Shown piece by piece: positions 17,411 to 26,091 of a stretch of DNA of 64,000 bases. Position 1 is the stretch's first letter. The number at the start of each line of letters is the position of its first letter. The notes under the pieces were generated by a model. It was not told the origin of the DNA and searched no databases. It saw only the letters and a list, made by a program, of their open reading frames with translations. The stretch comes from Nocardia terrae (GTDB lineage Bacteria; Actinomycetota; Actinomycetes; Mycobacteriales; Mycobacteriaceae). Where the stretch lies: positions 1,922,001-1,986,000 of the forward strand of contig NZ_WRPP01000001.1 of the NCBI RefSeq assembly GCF_009760405.1, written 5' to 3'. A program made the translations under genes and the position numbers.

Positions 17411-18025
17411 ATGAGGATGTGGGGTGCGGTGGCGGTGCTGGCGGGTGCGGCGGTGCTGGTGCCGTTGACCGGGTTCGCCGGGTATACGGTGGGCCGCGCG
17501 CGCTCGGCGCCGCGGCCGGGGGCGGAGGTGGTGGTCGTGCTCGGCTGCAAGCTTCGGCACAATCGGGTCGCACCGATGCTGAACCGTCGGCTGGACCGGG
17601 CCCTCGAGGTGGTGCGAGTGGAGCTCGGGCGCGGTGGGGCGCCGCTGATCGTCGTCTCCGGCGGGCAGGGGAGCGGGGAGTCCGTCACCGAGGCCGAGGC
17701 GATGGCCGATTACCTGGTGGCGCAGGGCATTTCGCCCGAACTCGTCGTGCGCGAGGATCGCTCCCGCAATACCGAGGAGAATCTGCGCTTCACCGTGCGG
17801 GAGCTGCGGCGGCGCGGCATCGATCCGGAGGCGGCGCGAATAACGGTGGTGACCAGCGACTTCCATGTCCTGCGTACGGCCCTGCTGGCTCGGCGGCTGG
17901 GGTTGCGCGCGCAGGTCGCCGGGGCCCGGACCGCCCGGCTGCTGTTGCGCAAGTCCTTCCTGCGGGAATTCGCCGCGATCCTGGTGAGTCCGGTGAGCCG
18001 CGCGCGCGTCCCGGCGGCGGGATAG
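17411..18025 (+). CDS. YdcF/SanA (DUF218) family membrane protein
   Basis: About 204 residues. One N-terminal membrane helix (AVAVLAGAAVLVPLTGFAGY) is followed by a DUF218 domain: GAEVVVVLGCKL, NRRLDRAL, LIVVSGGQGSGESVTEAEAMADYL, REDRSRNTEENLRF and VTSDFHVLRTALLARRLG. Relatives (ElyC, SanA, YdcF) are linked to envelope integrity and may bind S-adenosylmethionine. The start is the ATG at 17411 or 17417. It converges on the CPA1 antiporter gene with 3 bases between stops. Confidence 0.87.
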   Translation: MRMWGAVAVLAGAAVLVPLTGFAGYTVGRARSAPRPGAEVVVVLGCKLRHNRVAPMLNRRLDRALEVVRVELGRGGAPLIVVSGGQGSGESVTEAEAMADYLVAQGISPELVVREDRSRNTEENLRFTVRELRRRGIDPEAARITVVTSDFHVLRTALLARRLGLRAQVAGARTARLLLRKSFLREFAAILVSPVSRARVPAAG

Positions 18026-18028
18026 GCG

Positions 18029-19615
18029 CTACCCGGTCCCGCGCAGGTCCAGCCGTCGCATGACCCGGTCCACCACATCGGGCGGGATACCGGGTTCGCG
18101 GCGGGCGGCGAGGGCCTCGGTGCGCCCGGCCTCCAGCACCTCGTTGGTGATGCCGCGCATCTTCTTGGTGAAGGCGATGGCACGGTCGGTGTTCATGCGG
18201 GCCTGGCTGTCGGCGGCCTCCGGATCGGCTTGGGCCAGACGGCGTTCGAAGCCCGAGCGCAGCCGTTCGTACACTTCGTCGGGCAGTTGCTCGGCAGCCG
18301 AGATCTCCTTCAGGCGTGCCAGTTCGGCCTGCAGCACCCGCGTCCAGAGCTGACGTTCCAGGGCGCGTTCGGTGCCGGTGTCGGCGTGCACGCCCGTCGC
18401 GCGCACCACCGCGGGCAGCGTCGGGCCTTGCAGCAGCAGCGTGAACAGCACGACCGCGAAAGCGGTGAACAGGATTTCGGTGCGGCCCGGGAACGGCTTG
18501 CCGCTGTCGGTGGTGAACGGCACGGCCAGCGCCAGCGCCACCGTCGCCACCCCGCGCATCCCGGCCCACCAGGTGACCACGGTTTCGCGCCAGGTGTAGG
18601 GCTCGTCCTTGTCGCGGGTGCGCCACCAGTTCTGGAACAGCGCGGTCGTGCCCAGCAGCCAGATCAGGCGCAGCCCCACCACCACCGCGATCACCACCGC
18701 GGCCCCGCCGAGGAAGCGCGGCCAGTCCGGTCCGGCGTCGCGCATCACCGTGCTCAATTCCAGCCCGATCAGGCCGAAAGCGAAACCGGTGACCAGCATT
18801 TCGGTGATCTCCCAGAAGGAGTCGCCGACCAGCCGATAGTCGCTGTCCCCGAAATCGGTGGCGGCATCGGTGAGATACAGCGAGCACACCAGCACCGCCA
18901 GCACCGCCGACCCGCCCCGCGACTCCGACACCCCGTAGGCCGCGAACGGCAGCAGCAGACCCAGCGCCACCTTCCACGGGGCCTCGTCGAGCCGCCCCAT
19001 GAGTTTGCTTCCGGCCCAACCGAACAGCAGCCCCACCACCACCCCGACCAGCGCCGACACCACGAAATCGCCGAATGCGCCCCAGGCCGAGAACTTTCCG
19101 GTGACCACCGCCTCGATCGCGGCCGAGTACAGCACGATCGCGGTCACGTCGTTGAACAGGCCCTCGCCCTCGAGCACCGACACCAGTCGCCGGGGCAGGC
19201 CGAGTTTGCCCGCCAGCGCCGACACCGCCACCGGGTCCGGCGGCGCGACCAGCGCGCCGAGCGCGACCGCCGCGCCGATCGGGATCTTCGGATTCCACAG
19301 GTGGACGACCCAGGCCACGGCCGCGGTGGTGGCGATGACCAGCACCACCGCCCGCATCGTGATCGCGCCCCAGTTCTCGGCGAAGGTCCGCCACGTGGTG
19401 CGCCGCGCGGCCGCGTACAGCAGCGGCGGCAGGACCAGCGGCAGGATCAGTTCGGGGTCGATGTGGATCTCGGGCACCTGCGGGATGAGCGCCAGCACCA
19501 CGCCGAAACCCGTCATGAGGACGGCGGGGGCCTGGCCCAGCCGCCGTCCGAGCGGCTGGGCCAGGATGGTCGCGAACAGGACCGCGAAGATCAGCTCCAG
19601 CTGGTGGTGCATCAC
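18029..19615 (-). CDS. Sodium/proton antiporter, CPA1 (NhaP-like) with cytosolic tail
   Basis: 528 residues: about 12 membrane segments and a 110-residue helical cytosolic C-terminus. Typical CPA1 blocks are LPLVLPPLLYAAARRTTW, GALVAPPDPVAVSALAGKLG, LEGEGLFNDVTAIVLY (the ND ion-site pair), LTGF/FGLIGLELS, and WWAGMRGVATVALALAVP. It exchanges Na+ or K+ for H+ at the plasma membrane. The tail (LARLKEISAAEQLPDEVYERLR onward) probably regulates activity. Start MMHH at 19615. It is the second antiporter in the window, unrelated in family to the CPA2 pair at 12.2 kb. Confidence 0.92.
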   Translation of the reverse strand: MMHHQLELIFAVLFATILAQPLGRRLGQAPAVLMTGFGVVLALIPQVPEIHIDPELILPLVLPPLLYAAARRTTWRTFAENWGAITMRAVVLVIATTAAVAWVVHLWNPKIPIGAAVALGALVAPPDPVAVSALAGKLGLPRRLVSVLEGEGLFNDVTAIVLYSAAIEAVVTGKFSAWGAFGDFVVSALVGVVVGLLFGWAGSKLMGRLDEAPWKVALGLLLPFAAYGVSESRGGSAVLAVLVCSLYLTDAATDFGDSDYRLVGDSFWEITEMLVTGFAFGLIGLELSTVMRDAGPDWPRFLGGAAVVIAVVVGLRLIWLLGTTALFQNWWRTRDKDEPYTWRETVVTWWAGMRGVATVALALAVPFTTDSGKPFPGRTEILFTAFAVVLFTLLLQGPTLPAVVRATGVHADTGTERALERQLWTRVLQAELARLKEISAAEQLPDEVYERLRSGFERRLAQADPEAADSQARMNTDRAIAFTKKMRGITNEVLEAGRTEALAARREPGIPPDVVDRVMRRLDLRGTG

Positions 19616-19744
19616 GGCAGCCAGTTTGCTGCCGGAATGCCGGAAAGTCGAACACCTGGTCCGTTTTCTCAGCGAACCCGGACGGCAATTCTCAGTTCAC
19701 CCGGTCACGGACCGAGATTGCTCACACCGGAGCCGCCGCCGCTA

Positions 19745-20758
19745 TCAGGAACGGCGAGTGCGCTGGCGCGGAACCGGATTGCGGCGCGAGTGCGCGGCGG
19801 GACCCACCCCGGCGGGCTGATACTGGCCCGGCCGCTGGTACTCGGGCGCGGCCACCGCGTGTCGTCCGGGTACCGGAAAGTCGGAGGCGGGCGGGTAGAG
19901 ACCGGCGGTGCGGTAGTCCGTCGGGACGGATTCGTCCTGACCCGAGCCGTGCACGTCCTGCGCCACCGCCGACGTCGACCGCAGCGACCAGTTCGCCCGC
20001 GATTCCGGTTGCGGCCGTGCCGGTTCGGGCATCATGCTGCGCTCGTCGACCTCGGTGAGGCCCACGTGGATGAGCAGCACCAGCGTCACCATGCTGACGG
20101 TGATCATCAGCGGGGCCAGCAACTCCATCGCGCCCGCGCCGTGCGGGCTCGCCGCGTTCTCCACCCGGTGCGCGCTCATCGACGCCATGCCGGTGTAGTG
20201 CATGCCGCACACCGCCACACCCATGATCAGCGCCGCGCCGATGGTCGCCCAGATTCCGGTGATGACCAGCGTGAACCACAGCGCGACGGTGGCCGCGACC
20301 ACCGCGATCACCATCGACAGCGTGACAATGCCCGGGTCGTACTCGATCGAGGCGTCCGACTTCATGGCGTACATGCCCGAGTAGTGCATGGCCCCGACAC
20401 CCAGACCGGTGACCGCGCCACCGGCGAACAGCGACAGCTTCCCGAACGGCTCCCGCGCCACGACCCAGAGCCCGAGCCACACCACCGTCACCGAGATCAC
20501 GGCGCTGAGCAGGGTGAGCGGCACGTTGTAGCGGATCACCGCCCCGTGGATGCTGAAGCCCAGCATGGCGACGAAGTGCATGACCCAGATACCGGTGCCG
20601 CCGATGGCCACCGAGGCCGAGATCAGCCAGCTGCTGCGTCCGACCCCGGTGCGGGCGCGTGCCGTACAGCGCAGGCCGAGCAGCGATCCGATGACCGACA
20701 TGATGTAGGCCAGCACGGGCGTGAGCCACCCGTAGCTGAAGTGGTGAATTTCCAGCAC
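19745..20758 (-). CDS. MHYT-domain membrane sensor protein
   Basis: 337 residues with seven membrane segments carrying the MHYT signature three times: GIWVMHFVAMLGF, GAMHYSGMYAM and GMHYTGMASM. MHYT domains are proposed to bind copper and sense diatomic gases or redox state. The 110-residue cytosolic tail is Pro/Arg/Gln-rich with no GGDEF, EAL or kinase domain, so any output is through an unknown partner. It starts at a GTG with a GGAG site 10 bases upstream. Confidence 0.9.
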   Translation of the reverse strand: MLEIHHFSYGWLTPVLAYIMSVIGSLLGLRCTARARTGVGRSSWLISASVAIGGTGIWVMHFVAMLGFSIHGAVIRYNVPLTLLSAVISVTVVWLGLWVVAREPFGKLSLFAGGAVTGLGVGAMHYSGMYAMKSDASIEYDPGIVTLSMVIAVVAATVALWFTLVITGIWATIGAALIMGVAVCGMHYTGMASMSAHRVENAASPHGAGAMELLAPLMITVSMVTLVLLIHVGLTEVDERSMMPEPARPQPESRANWSLRSTSAVAQDVHGSGQDESVPTDYRTAGLYPPASDFPVPGRHAVAAPEYQRPGQYQPAGVGPAAHSRRNPVPRQRTRRS

Positions 20759-20999
20759 TCGAACTCCATTGCCAGAACAGGGGTTTCGCCATTACTGGCG
20801 TGACGTGGGCACACTACCGGGCAAGGTTCGGATTGGGAAATTGAAAGGGAATGTTTCAGTTAAATAACTTCCGGTTGGCAGATTTCTGCTGGCCGGGGGC
20901 ACCGCGGACCGTCGGAAAGACCCTGCCCACGTGAACGTTTCGGGGATTTTCGGGCGACGCCGCCCTGTCAGAGCAGGGGCGGCGCGGCTATGTCGGCAA

Positions 21000-22298
21000 T
21001 CACTCGGCGCCCAAGTCGGCGAACATCTTTCGTTTCATAGCCGGAATGGCATTGGCGGTGCGGAAGACCATCTTGCCCGCGCCGCGCGCGAACCGGCTGT
21101 CGGACACCGACTGGTTGGCCGCGGTCAGCGAGGTGCGCACCGCCGCGAAGCCGTAGTCGATCATGTCGGCCTCGTAGGCGTGCAACGCCTCGATCAGCCC
21201 GAGCTCGCGGTGCTCGGCGGCGACCAGCGCCCGGCACAGGCCACGCGCGTCGCGCAGCGCGGTGTTCGCGCCGATGCCCGCGAACGGGGTCATGCTGTGC
21301 ACGGCATCGCCGAGCAGCGTGACGTTCGTGGTCTCCCAGGCCGGGATCGGCACCGAGGTCTTGATCGGCAGCAGCGTGGCGGTCTCGGGATCGGAATCGG
21401 CCACCAGCGTGCGCAGTTCGGGCGCCCAGCCCGCGGTCATGCGCACCGCCAGATCGTGCAGCGCGACCGGGGAGAGCGATTCCAGATCGGCCTCGTAGCG
21501 CTCCCGCTTGGCGGCGAAGGCCCAGAACACGTAGGGCTGGGTGTTGTCGAGCAGCAGGCCCGCCGGCAGTCCGGCCTGGTTCCCGGCGATCTCCTCGGCG
21601 CCCTCGGGAATGTCGAATTCGTGGGGCGCCAGGAACATTCCACAGCCGCTGGGCGGGATCACGCTGAGCGGATTGCGCAGCAGCCGCGCGTCCAGCCGCG
21701 CCCGGGACTCCGGGGTCAGCCCGTATTTCCCGGCGATGGTGACGATTCCGGTGTCCACCCGCTCGGCGTGCGGCAGATACTGCGCCCGCACCCGCGAGGT
21801 GCCGCCGTCCGCGCCGACCAGCACATCGCCGATCTCGGAGCTGCCGTCGGCGAAGTGGGCCCGCACCCGGCCGTCGGGCAGGCGCTCATAGCGCTCGAAC
21901 ATGCTGCCGTAGCGCACGACTCCGTCGAGGTCGGCCAGCAGCAGCTGCCGCAGCGTGATGCGGCTGATGCCGTAGTGGCCGTTGGCGGTCCGCTCGCCCT
22001 CGTCGGGGTCGATCTGCAGCAGTTCGCGCAGCTGATCGGTGACGAAGCCGAACCCGTTGCCGCCCTTGCCCGCACAGGCGGTGAAGGTCGCGTAGAGCTC
22101 CGGCGAGAGCAGTTCGGCCAGGGCGCCGCTGCCGTGCGGGTTGATGTGGATGCGGAAGCCCTGCAGCCGGTCGGTGCGCTGGGTCTCGCGTTCGTGGACG
22201 CTGACGCTCACGCCCGCGCGGCGCAGTCCGTTGGCGAGCGCGAGCCCGCCGATGCCGCCGCCGGCGACGATGACGTGCAGGGGTGCGTTGGTGGCCAT
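21000..22298 (-). CDS. FAD-dependent aromatic-type monooxygenase
   Basis: 432 residues of the PheA/TetX-like class A flavoprotein monooxygenases. Seen are the Rossmann motif VIVAGGGIGGLALANGLRRAG, the DG-like region VLVGADGGTSRVR, and the second FAD motif VTLLGDAVHSMTPFAGIGANTALRDA. It would hydroxylate an aromatic or polyketide-like substrate using NAD(P)H; the substrate is unknown. It lies downstream of a MarR gene on the same strand (40 bases), and the MarR operator at 22825-22847 probably controls both. Confidence 0.9.
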   Translation of the reverse strand: MATNAPLHVIVAGGGIGGLALANGLRRAGVSVSVHERETQRTDRLQGFRIHINPHGSGALAELLSPELYATFTACAGKGGNGFGFVTDQLRELLQIDPDEGERTANGHYGISRITLRQLLLADLDGVVRYGSMFERYERLPDGRVRAHFADGSSEIGDVLVGADGGTSRVRAQYLPHAERVDTGIVTIAGKYGLTPESRARLDARLLRNPLSVIPPSGCGMFLAPHEFDIPEGAEEIAGNQAGLPAGLLLDNTQPYVFWAFAAKRERYEADLESLSPVALHDLAVRMTAGWAPELRTLVADSDPETATLLPIKTSVPIPAWETTNVTLLGDAVHSMTPFAGIGANTALRDARGLCRALVAAEHRELGLIEALHAYEADMIDYGFAAVRTSLTAANQSVSDSRFARGAGKMVFRTANAIPAMKRKMFADLGAE

Positions 22299-22338
22299 GA
22301 CAATTCGGTCCTCTCGAGTTGTTGAATCGGGCCCAGCC

Positions 22339-22824
22339 TCAGATCCGGCTCCAGCCGAACCTGCCCGGACGCTTGCGATTCGCCCGTTGCTGCTGGTGTG
22401 CTCCCGCCGCGGCCCAGGCCTCGATCATGCGATCCAGCAGCCGGGTCAGGGTCTCGACGTCCTCGGCCGTCCAGTCGGCGATCACCTCGCCGAAGACCTG
22501 ATCGCCGATCTCCAGGAACTGGTTCAGCTCCGCCCGCCCGGCCTCGGTGGCCTCGACGAGCACCGCTCGCCGGTCCGCCGGGTCGGGGGAGGTGGCGACC
22601 AGACCGGAGTCGGTCAGGGCCTGCACGTGCCGGGTGATGGAAGACGGCAGTGCGTCCAGGCATTCGGCGATCTCACCGGCCCGCAGCGGGCCCGACTCGA
22701 CCGCGCACTGCAGCACCCCGACCCGGACCGGGTCGTAGGCGCGAGATGTGCCCTGCCGCATGGCTTCCGCGAAGCGGGAGGTGCTGCGCGCCAGTCGCGA
22801 TACCTGGTCTTTGTTTGCTTCCAT
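22339..22824 (-). CDS. MarR-family regulator
   Basis: 161 residues with the winged helix typical of MarR: LRAGEIAECLDALPSSITRHVQALTDSGLV followed by the wing SPDPADRRAVLVEATEAGRAEL. The C-terminal tail is basic. It precedes the FAD monooxygenase gene in one operon and probably represses it until a phenolic-type ligand binds (inference from family and context). The promoter appears leaderless: minus-strand TATAGT ends 6 bases before the ATG, and a perfect inverted repeat covers it. Confidence 0.9.
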   Translation of the reverse strand: MEANKDQVSRLARSTSRFAEAMRQGTSRAYDPVRVGVLQCAVESGPLRAGEIAECLDALPSSITRHVQALTDSGLVATSPDPADRRAVLVEATEAGRAELNQFLEIGDQVFGEVIADWTAEDVETLTRLLDRMIEAWAAAGAHQQQRANRKRPGRFGWSRI

Positions 22825-22847
22825 GAATCAACTATAAAAGTTGATTC
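22825..22847 (-). promoter_or_regulatory. MarR operator over a leaderless promoter
   Basis: Perfect 9-bp inverted repeat GAATCAACT / AGTTGATTC with a 5-base ATAAA spacer, abutting the MarR start codon. It overlaps the -10 hexamer TATAGT (22836-22831). Repressor binding would block its own transcription. Confidence 0.8.
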
Positions 22848-22880
22848 CGTGAAACAAAAGAGTCTGGCGGGAAAAAGACC

Positions 22881-23144
22881 TCAGCGATGCAGCCAGTGCC
22901 GGGTGCGGCGGTGCACGGTGGGCGTGACCAGCCAGGTCATGGTCGGAACCACGAGGGCGATCACCAGGGCCGTCCGAACGGGCAGCGGCCAGCTGGGCAG
23001 CAGGTGGGCCACGCTCCACGAGGCGAGCAGGACCAGGGGATAGAGGCCGACGAAGGCAAGCACCGCCAGTTTCCATTTCGCCGGGGCTGCCGGTGGCGGG
23101 GAAATCGGCTGTACGGCAGGGGTTTCGGGTTCTACTCGGCGCAT
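22881..23144 (-). CDS. Small two-helix membrane protein
   Basis: 87 residues: a Pro-rich cytosolic start, then two membrane helices (KLAVLAFVGLYPLVLLASW and VRTALVIALVVPTMTWLVTP) and a basic end HRRTRHWLHR. This resembles the stand-alone C-terminal membrane segment found on some antibiotic-biosynthesis-monooxygenase-like proteins. The function is unknown. It is divergent from the LysR gene, so it is a candidate target of that regulator. Confidence 0.7.
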   Translation of the reverse strand: MRRVEPETPAVQPISPPPAAPAKWKLAVLAFVGLYPLVLLASWSVAHLLPSWPLPVRTALVIALVVPTMTWLVTPTVHRRTRHWLHR

Positions 23145-23201
23145 GGTTCCTCCTCTGAGCTGTGTCCGACGCTAAGCGGGTGAGGGGGTGTCGGGGAAAG
23201 A

Positions 23202-23216
23202 CCGAATAGCTCGTAT
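23202..23216. promoter_or_regulatory. Candidate LysR binding box
   Basis: GAATA-GCTCG-TATTC inverted repeat in the 88-base gap between the divergent small membrane protein (23144) and LysR (23233) genes. It fits the T-N11-A style of LysR-type regulators. Confidence 0.55.
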
Positions 23217-23232
23217 TCAGTACGCTGACGTT

Positions 23233-24129
23233 ATGAATCTGGAGCTGCGTCACCTCCGCTACGTGGTCGCGGTGGCGGACGCGCTCAACTTCACGCGGGC
23301 CGCGCGGCAGCTGCATATGTCCCAACCGGCGTTGTCGGCGCGCATCCGCTCGGTCGAGCGGCATCTGGGTGTGGCGTTGTTCCAGCGCACCACCCGCACG
23401 GTCGCGCTGACCCCCGCAGGCGCCGACTTCGCCGAGCGGGCTCGCGAAATCCTGCGCCTGCTGGGCGAAGCCGAGCGCGAATGCCGGAACTCCGCGCACG
23501 GCACCGTGCTTCGCGTCGGCTTCTACGGCGCGGCCGCCCGCGAGGCCACCACCGCCATCATCGACTCCTTCCGGGACGGGCATCCCGGGGTGGAGGTCGA
23601 ACTGGTGCGCTACGGGTGGGAGGACCCCAGCGCGGGACTGCGCGCTCACGAGGTCCAACTCTCCTTCGTGCGACCGCCTTTCGACGCCGACGGGCTGCGG
23701 CTGCTCATCCTGAGCAGCGAGCCACGGGTGGCCGGACTGCCCAGCGGTCACCCACTCGCCGACCGTGCGACGGTGGATGTCAGCGAACTGCTGGACGAGC
23801 CGGTCGTCTACCGGGTCACCGGCGACCGCATCTGGGCCGACTACTGGTACGGCGCGGATGCCCGCGCGGGCACCCCGCCGCCGCGCCGCATCGAGGTGCG
23901 CAACCTCGACGACGAACTGCAAGCCGTCGCCGCCGGTCGCGCGATCACGCTCACCACGTCCACGGCCGTCACCTACTTCCCGCGCCCCGGGGTCACTTAC
24001 GTGCCCCTCACCGGCTTGCCGCCCAGCCGCATGGCGCTGGCCTGGCACCCTGACGACCCGAACCCCTTGACCCACGCCTTCATCGACGCCGCGAAGGCGG
24101 TGTGCCACGCCGCCGTTTCCACGCCATAA
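23233..24129 (+). CDS. LysR-family regulator
   Basis: 298 residues. The N-terminal winged HTH is LRHLRYVVAVADALNFTRAARQLHMSQPALSARIRSVERHLGVALF, and the C-terminal substrate-binding domain begins near residue 90 (TVLRVGFYGAAAREATTAIID). The ATG at 23233 starts the canonical MxLRHLRY opening; an in-frame start at 23188 would only add promoter sequence. The ligand and regulon are unknown; the divergent small membrane protein gene is the nearest candidate. Confidence 0.9.
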   Translation: MNLELRHLRYVVAVADALNFTRAARQLHMSQPALSARIRSVERHLGVALFQRTTRTVALTPAGADFAERAREILRLLGEAERECRNSAHGTVLRVGFYGAAAREATTAIIDSFRDGHPGVEVELVRYGWEDPSAGLRAHEVQLSFVRPPFDADGLRLLILSSEPRVAGLPSGHPLADRATVDVSELLDEPVVYRVTGDRIWADYWYGADARAGTPPPRRIEVRNLDDELQAVAAGRAITLTTSTAVTYFPRPGVTYVPLTGLPPSRMALAWHPDDPNPLTHAFIDAAKAVCHAAVSTP

Positions 24130-24145
24130 CCTGCACACTGAAGGA

Positions 24146-24745
24146 ATGGAGATCACCTCGGCCGTCGGGGCCGTGCTGGGCGCTTTCGGGCTGTCGGGCG
24201 CCGCGGGGCTCAATGCCTGGTTGCCTCTGCTGGCGGTCGGTATCGCCGACCGCGCCGGCTGGATCGACCTCGGTGACTCCTACGGCTGGCTGTCCTCGAT
24301 ACCGGCCTTGATCGCCATCGGCGTGCTGTTCGTGCTCGACCTCGTCGGAGACAAGGTCCCCGGCCTGGATTCGGTGCTCCACGCGGTGGGCGCCGTCGTC
24401 GCTCCCGCCTCCGGCGCCATCCTCTTCACCGCCGAGACCAGCCTGTCCTCGCATCTCCCGCCCGCGGTCACCGCGATCCTCGGGGCCGTCACCGCGGGCA
24501 GTATCCACGCCGGCCGATCCGTGGCCCGGCCTTTCGTCACGGGAACGACTGCGGGAGTGGGCAACCCGCTGGTCTCCACCGCCGAGGACGGCACCTCGCT
24601 CGCCCTGACCGTCCTGGCCCTGGCGATTCCGGTGGTCGCCTTCATCGCCATCGTCGTCATCCTGATCGCCCTGAGCTGGTTGGCCTTCCGTGCCACCCGG
24701 TGGCTCCGGGCCAGGCGCAGCCGCCGGGAACCGCAGCCGCGCTAG
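24146..24745 (+). CDS. DUF4126 membrane protein
   Basis: 199 residues with about five hydrophobic segments matching DUF4126: an N-terminal GLSGAAGLNAWLPLLAVGIADR, LVFVLDLVGDKVPGLDSVLHAVGAVVAPASGA, HAGRSVARPFVTGTTAGVGNPLVSTAED and a C-terminal helix pair. The role is unknown. It follows the LysR gene by 16 bases on the same strand and may share its transcript. Confidence 0.85.
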   Translation: MEITSAVGAVLGAFGLSGAAGLNAWLPLLAVGIADRAGWIDLGDSYGWLSSIPALIAIGVLFVLDLVGDKVPGLDSVLHAVGAVVAPASGAILFTAETSLSSHLPPAVTAILGAVTAGSIHAGRSVARPFVTGTTAGVGNPLVSTAEDGTSLALTVLALAIPVVAFIAIVVILIALSWLAFRATRWLRARRSRREPQPR

Positions 24746-24786
24746 CGGCTCACCGACCTACATTGCTCAGAAAGCCCGGGGGACAG

Positions 24787-25647
24787 ATGAATACGAGAGT
24801 CACGACCTTCACCAACGACGGCCTCACCTTCGACGTGCTCGACGAAGGGCCTCTCGACGGCACCCCGGTCGTCCTGCTGCACGGCTGGCCGCAGACCGCC
24901 ACCGAATGGTCGCGCCTCACCCCTTACCTGCACGAACGTGGTTACCGCACAATCGCTCCCACCCAGCGCGGCTACTCGCCGGGAGCCCGCCCGCGCGGTC
25001 GCTATGCCTATCGCATGAGCGTTCTGGTCGGGGACACGGTGGCGCTGATCGACGCGCTCGGCGGCGAGCCGGTCCACCTCGTCGGCCACGACTGGGGTTC
25101 GGCCGTGGCCTGGTCCACCGCCGCCACCCACCCCGAGCTGGTGCGCACCCTGACCTCGATCTCGGTCCCGCACCCCATGGCCTTCATGCGCACCATGCTG
25201 ACCACCACCCAGTTCTTCCGCACCTTCTACATGGTGCTGTTCCAGGTCCCGTGGCTACCGGAACTGGTGATCTCCAACGTCTTCCGCGCCGTCGGCTCAC
25301 ATCCCGACCGCCTCCGCCGGGCGCAGGCCATGTCGGGTATGGATGCCACCCAGTTCGAGCGCGTCCAGCGTGACGTCATCGATGGCGGCGCTCTGAAGTT
25401 CTCCGTCAACTGGTATCGCGCGATGCTGATCACCGACCCGCGCTCGGCACTCCGCAAGGTCAACGTCCCCACGACCCATATCTCCAGCGCCCGAGACGTT
25501 TTCATGCACCCGAAGAACGTCACCCTCACCGCCCGCTACGTCGAGGGTCCGTATGTTCACGAATCCCTCGACGCCACCCACTGGGTCCCGGAGGAGCGGC
25601 CGGCGGAACTGGCGGCCCTCATCGTGTCCCGGACCGCGGCGGTATGA
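24787..25647 (+). CDS. Alpha/beta hydrolase (epoxide-hydrolase-like)
   Basis: 286 residues. The oxyanion region is VVLLHGWPQTATEWSRL. The nucleophile elbow GHDWGSA (Asp in nucleophile position) is as in epoxide hydrolases and haloalkane dehalogenases rather than GxSxG. The late DATHWVPEE supplies the catalytic His. The likely reaction is epoxide or ester hydrolysis; the substrate is unknown. The ATG at 24787 follows a GGGGGAC site. It is convergent with the DoxX gene, stop to stop 2 bases apart. Confidence 0.88.
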   Translation: MNTRVTTFTNDGLTFDVLDEGPLDGTPVVLLHGWPQTATEWSRLTPYLHERGYRTIAPTQRGYSPGARPRGRYAYRMSVLVGDTVALIDALGGEPVHLVGHDWGSAVAWSTAATHPELVRTLTSISVPHPMAFMRTMLTTTQFFRTFYMVLFQVPWLPELVISNVFRAVGSHPDRLRRAQAMSGMDATQFERVQRDVIDGGALKFSVNWYRAMLITDPRSALRKVNVPTTHISSARDVFMHPKNVTLTARYVEGPYVHESLDATHWVPEERPAELAALIVSRTAAV

Positions 25648-25649
25648 CG

Positions 25650-26027
25650 CTAACGCAGTGTGACACTTCGGATCTGCAGTGACAGCGTCGCCACGGCCAA
25701 GGCGCAGAAGACGATCCCGAGATAGAACTGCGGGCTGAAGTCCTTGCTCCGGATATGGGTGTACATCGCGCAGACCCAGTAGAGGATCAGTCCGACGGCG
25801 GCCGCGGCGCCGATGACCGGCAGGCCGAGCAATCCCAGGGCCAGGCCGAGCGCACCGGCCAGCTTCAGGGTGCCGATCGGAAAGACCAGCCACGATTCGG
25901 GGACGCCGACCTTGGCCATCGGTTCCAGGATCGGCTCGATCTTCAATACGGCCCCGAGGCCGGAACCCGCGACGAGGACTGCGTTGACGGCGGTGACCGC
26001 GACCGCGGCGGTGGAGATGACGGACAT
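25650..26027 (-). CDS. DoxX-family membrane protein
   Basis: 125 residues with four membrane helices: VNAVLVAGSGLGAVLKIEPI, PIGTLKLAGALGLALGLLG, IGAAAAVGLILYWVCAMYTH and IVFCALAVATLSLQ. This is the DoxX fold, linked to oxidative-stress and thiol or quinone pathways. It is divergent from a MarR gene. A perfect minus-strand TATAAT (26054-26049) and a GGTAGGAAA ribosome-binding site precede the ATG. The MarR operator overlaps the -10, so it is probably repressed by that protein. Confidence 0.86.
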   Translation of the reverse strand: MSVISTAAVAVTAVNAVLVAGSGLGAVLKIEPILEPMAKVGVPESWLVFPIGTLKLAGALGLALGLLGLPVIGAAAAVGLILYWVCAMYTHIRSKDFSPQFYLGIVFCALAVATLSLQIRSVTLR

Positions 26028-26046
26028 GATTTTTCCTACCGGAGAA

Positions 26047-26071
26047 GTATTATATGAATCTCATAGTACTT
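26047..26071. promoter_or_regulatory. Operator/promoter between doxX-like and MarR genes
   Basis: Imperfect inverted repeat AGTATTATATGA-ATC-TCATAGTACT (core TATGA/TCATA) covering the minus-strand TATAAT -10 of the DoxX gene and lying about 20 bases before the MarR gene. It is well placed to control both. Confidence 0.65.
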
Positions 26072-26091
26072 TGATTCGGGTTGGAGATTAT

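Noticed and set aside
18230..20803. 857-codon open frame opposite the CPA1 antiporter and MHYT genes
   Set aside because: His/Arg/Gln-rich with no domain; the minus-strand proteins are well-known families.
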